A stretch of DNA of 5,835 bases from Methanoregulaceae archaeon. Lineage in GTDB: Archaea > Halobacteriota > Methanomicrobia > Methanomicrobiales > Methanospirillaceae. The notes beneath the pieces are model-generated. The model saw only the letters and a program-made list of their open reading frames with translations, was not told the DNA's origin and searched no databases. Both the position numbers and the translations under genes were made by a program. Below, in pieces: positions 5,666 through 5,835 of this stretch (its first letter is position 1; each line of letters starts with the position of its first letter). The stretch covers positions 1 to 5,835 of the forward strand of contig DUGU01000325.1 of NCBI GenBank assembly GCA_013331215.1. The letters are read 5' to 3'.

Positions 5666-5835
5666 CTACAGATCGGTCTCGAAATCTTCCTGCGTCAACG
5701 ACGTCTGGATGCCGCGCTGGCGGAGCATCTCGCGCATCAGCAGGTAGTAGACCATCGAGAGGGCCTTCCGCCCCTTGTTGTTGGTCGGGATCACGAGGTC
5801 GACGAACTGCGTCATGTTGTTGGTATCGCAGAGCG
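5666..5835 (-). CDS. rpsB: Small ribosomal subunit protein uS2 (30S S2), C-terminal part only
   Basis: The window holds the last 56 codons and the TAG stop; the 5' end lies past the right edge. The reading frame begins [20 protein letters not shown] and continues [19 protein letters not shown] before an acidic tail ending QEDFETDL. The [17 protein letters not shown] and VYYLLMRE stretches are the conserved C-terminal core of archaeal and eukaryotic uS2, a protein of the 30S subunit head and platform region. Archaeal uS2 is about 200 residues, so about three quarters is outside. In many euryarchaea rpsB ends an operon with rpoN, rpoK and enolase genes and is followed by mevalonate genes, which matches the arrangement here. 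That upstream part cannot be seen in this window. Confidence 0.95.
   Translation of the reverse strand, partial: LCDTNNMTQFVDLVIPTNNKGRKALSMVYYLLMREMLRQRGIQTSLTQEDFETDL

Noticed and set aside
5659..5668. TATA-like GATATAC just after the rpsB stop as a promoter for MEMO
   Set aside because: There is no BRE-like purine element, the match is short, and it would place the RNA start at or next to the ATG although two good ribosome binding sites lie between. Readthrough from rpsB is simpler.
1..5835. Frequent GATCGCGG/CGATC words as a possible repeat family or uptake signal
   Set aside because: They fall inside genes at irregular spacing and in various frames, and follow from common GAT, ATC, GCG and GCC codons in a GC-rich genome. 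No longer shared sequence surrounds them.

Overview
The window is a GC-rich piece of chromosome from an archaeon, almost certainly a euryarchaeal methanogen and most likely a Methanomicrobiales relative (Methanoculleus-like). That placing is a judgement from protein character and GC content, not a database match. The archaeal evidence is an archaeal-type ribosomal protein uS2, isopentenyl phosphate kinase beside mevalonate kinase (the archaeal version of the mevalonate pathway), a type 2 FMN isopentenyl diphosphate isomerase, a short archaeal RNase J and a GGPP synthase of the kind used for archaeal ether lipids.

All seven genes lie on the minus strand and are read from right to left. In order of transcription they are: the 3' end of rpsB (5835-5666), a MEMO/AmmeMemoRadiSam-B family protein (5636-4842), mevalonate kinase (4840-3971, GTG start), isopentenyl phosphate kinase (3978-3217), type 2 IPP isomerase (3220-2159), RNase J (2149-812), and the first 267 codons of GGPP synthase (802-2), which runs off the left edge. 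The junctions are a 29-nt gap, a 1-nt gap, an 8-nt overlap, a 4-nt ATGA overlap, then two 9-nt gaps. No non-coding stretch exceeds 29 nt. I see no terminator and no convincing internal promoter, so this looks like the interior of one long operon that continues beyond both edges.

Functionally, Mvk phosphorylates mevalonate, IPK makes IPP from isopentenyl phosphate, Fni isomerises IPP to DMAPP, and IdsA condenses them to GGPP for membrane lipids. The steps between mevalonate phosphate and isopentenyl phosphate (phosphomevalonate dehydratase and the anhydromevalonate phosphate decarboxylase) are not in the window. Two genes are not lipid enzymes: RNase J, an mRNA exonuclease between fni and idsA, and the MEMO protein, whose archaeal role is unknown, between rpsB and mvk.

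I found no mobile element, CRISPR array, tRNA, rRNA or clearly new system. The points most worth checking are the two near-identical in-frame TAG/Shine-Dalgarno junctions that flank RNase J, the orphan MEMO gene with intact metal ligands, a small hairpin over the MEMO ribosome binding site, and an atypical phosphate-binding loop in IPK.
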